Below are positions 43,876-44,806 of a stretch of 44,806 bases of DNA, piece by piece. A program made the translations under genes and the position numbers. The stretch spans positions 1-44,806 of IMG/VR virus record IMGVR_UViG_3300030388_001259; one strand, 5' to 3'. Positions within the stretch are counted from its first letter, which is position 1; each line of letters opens with the position of its first letter. The notes below the pieces were generated by a model, which was not told the DNA's origin, did no database searches, and was given only the letters and a program-made list of their open reading frames with translations. The stretch comes from a virus.

Positions 43876-44685
43876 TTAGGCCGCAGCCTGTTTGGTTTTC
43901 GTGGTGTCGTCGGTCGCCGGCAGATACGGCGCAAGCGCCGCAAAGCCTTGGCCGGCATTGATCAGGATCTTGTCAGGGAACCCGTATCCGGGGCGCTGCT
44001 TTGCCATGAACGCGGGGCGCGGTGACAGGTTAAGCGCCCGCTGGCCGGAACCCTTGGCCTTGGCAACAAAGTCATCCTTCTTGCCGAATGCCTTCTTTTC
44101 GCGGTCGATTGTCGTGATTTGGTTCAGAAACCCCATCACGTCGCACTGTTCGCGCACCAGCGCCTCGGCCCGCTTGTGCAGGCGCATGACGTAGCGGTCA
44201 TAGCTGTCGCCGGTCGGATCTGCGAAAGACTGAACGCTTTCGTGCCCGATCAGCACGATTGTCATGCCCTTGTTGTCGCGCAGCCATTGCAGTGCCGACA
44301 AAAACTCGGACCAGATGCCATCGGCCTCGGTGTATCCTTTCCCGTAGCCGGGTTCTTCGATCGACTTCCAGTTGTTGCGCTGGCAGACCTCGGCCCAGAT
44401 CATCGGCTCGAGCCGCGTCACGCTGTCCAGAACGAGCGTCTTGAACTGGTGTTCTTCGGTCGCCAGCTCATTCAGCGCCGCGTCAATCTCGGAATACTTG
44501 GTCAGTGGCCCTTCGGAAAAGGACGTGACGCCAAGGCCGTTGGCTCCGTCTTCGGTCTGGATGAAAATGGCATCGGGAAACTCGGAGGCGAGCGTCGTCT
44601 TGCCCATGCCCCCCGTGCCGTAGATGCAAAGGATCGGCACCTTTGGACGGTCCTTTCGGACCAGATTTTGTAACGAGATAGCCAA
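43876..44685 (-). CDS. Sak4-like RecA-fold recombinase (TTG start)
   Basis: 269 aa. The start is a TTG at 44685, because GAAAGGAGA lies 6 nt upstream of it; the longer frame to 44724 has no ribosome binding site. Walker A GTGGMGKT (23-30) and Walker B FKTLVLDS (81-88) lie in an AAA_24/RecA-type core, with IVLIGHESVQ downstream and a C-terminal GFPDKILINAGQGFAALAPY. Sak4 proteins are single-strand annealing or strand-exchange recombinases. Order here is RusA-like, this gene, DUF669 protein, then nuclease: a full recombination set. Confidence 0.87.
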   Translation of the reverse strand: MAISLQNLVRKDRPKVPILCIYGTGGMGKTTLASEFPDAIFIQTEDGANGLGVTSFSEGPLTKYSEIDAALNELATEEHQFKTLVLDSVTRLEPMIWAEVCQRNNWKSIEEPGYGKGYTEADGIWSEFLSALQWLRDNKGMTIVLIGHESVQSFADPTGDSYDRYVMRLHKRAEALVREQCDVMGFLNQITTIDREKKAFGKKDDFVAKAKGSGQRALNLSPRPAFMAKQRPGYGFPDKILINAGQGFAALAPYLPATDDTTKTKQAAA

Positions 44686-44708
44686 GGCGTATCTCCTTTC
44701 CGTTGACA

Positions 44709-44806
44709 CCCGCCAGTCTGCCAAGACCCGGCCCGGTGTGGTGAACCCCGTCTAGGCGGGGATTTCTGCGAAGGTGACGACAACCGCGCCACCCTGAACC
44801 TGTTCG
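44709..44806. repeat. Right copy of 98-bp terminal direct repeat
   Basis: Identical to 2-99. It should be removed when the genome is circularised. It holds the end of the rusA-like reading frame a second time. Confidence 0.9.
44752..44806 (-). CDS. rusA: Partial duplicate 3' end of the rusA-like gene
   Basis: The last 17 codons and stop of the resolvase gene, present only because of the terminal repeat and cut by the window edge. It is the same gene as 45-497, not a second copy. The junction shows that the resolvase gene lies upstream of the Sak4-like gene on the leftward transcript, with about 66 bp between them. Confidence 0.85.
   Translation of the reverse strand, partial: EQVQGGAVVVTFAEIPA

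Noticed and set aside
44686-44724. Upstream start of the Sak4-like gene
   Set aside because: No ribosome binding site there, while GAAAGGAGA is correctly placed for the TTG at 44685.

Overview
The window is essentially one complete temperate tailed-phage genome. The last 98 bases (44709-44806) repeat positions 2-99, so the sequence closes into a circle of about 44,708 bp that was opened inside the rusA-like gene. The tail carries a tape measure, tube, terminator and assembly chaperones but no contractile sheath, which points to a siphovirus. High GC, TTGACA-type promoters, a tail-tip layout resembling alphaproteobacterial gene transfer agents, and a half copy of an alphaproteobacterial-type tRNA-Cys in the attachment site suggest an alphaproteobacterial host, probably Rhodobacterales. 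The host is inferred, not seen directly.

Layout. (1) Immunity, 0.6-1.9 kb: a CI-type repressor (1230-1823, +) with a divergent small HTH gene (933-1166, -). Near-identical promoter/operator modules flank the repressor, one driving each arm. (2) Rightward arm, 1.9-6.5 kb (+): eleven tiny, mostly ATGA-coupled genes of unknown function, a tyrosine integrase (4658-5674), and attP with arm-type repeats and the 5' half of a tRNA-Cys. (3) Accessory cassette, 6.4-8.1 kb: two divergent operons, one with a ribbon-helix-helix and a GIY-YIG protein, sharing a perfect 16-bp inverted-repeat operator/promoter. (4) The rest is a leftward (- strand) programme running from the HTH genes across the circle junction. 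It begins with RusA-like resolvase, Sak4-like recombinase and a DUF669-type ssDNA-binding protein. Next come zinc-ribbon proteins, a RecB/Cas4-like nuclease, a phage sliding clamp, an SNF2-like helicase, a DNA methylase, an HD phosphohydrolase, an SF2 helicase and a primase-polymerase/helicase. A 270-bp iteron-like region and a NusG-like protein follow. The run then continues with terminase, portal, HNH endonuclease, protease/scaffold, capsid, connector and tail genes, tailspike, and lysis genes ending at a bidirectional terminator at 8120-8150.

Two genes run against the late operon and look like lysogenic-conversion (moron) genes: a membrane O-acyltransferase (10034-11257) and a small exported protein (21393-21647).

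Working model: CI holds both arms silent. On infection or induction the rightward arm makes the small proteins and integrase, while the leftward arm makes recombination and replication proteins. Replication may start at the 21-bp-phased repeats near 32.7 kb. The NusG-like protein, encoded between replication and packaging genes, is a good candidate for switching on or antiterminating the 24-kb late operon, which contains several strong hairpins. Most likely under-described elements: the repeat region, the NusG paralogue, the 6.4-8.1 kb cassette, the 5'-half tRNA attP, and the GNAT-like gene in the tail-tip cluster.
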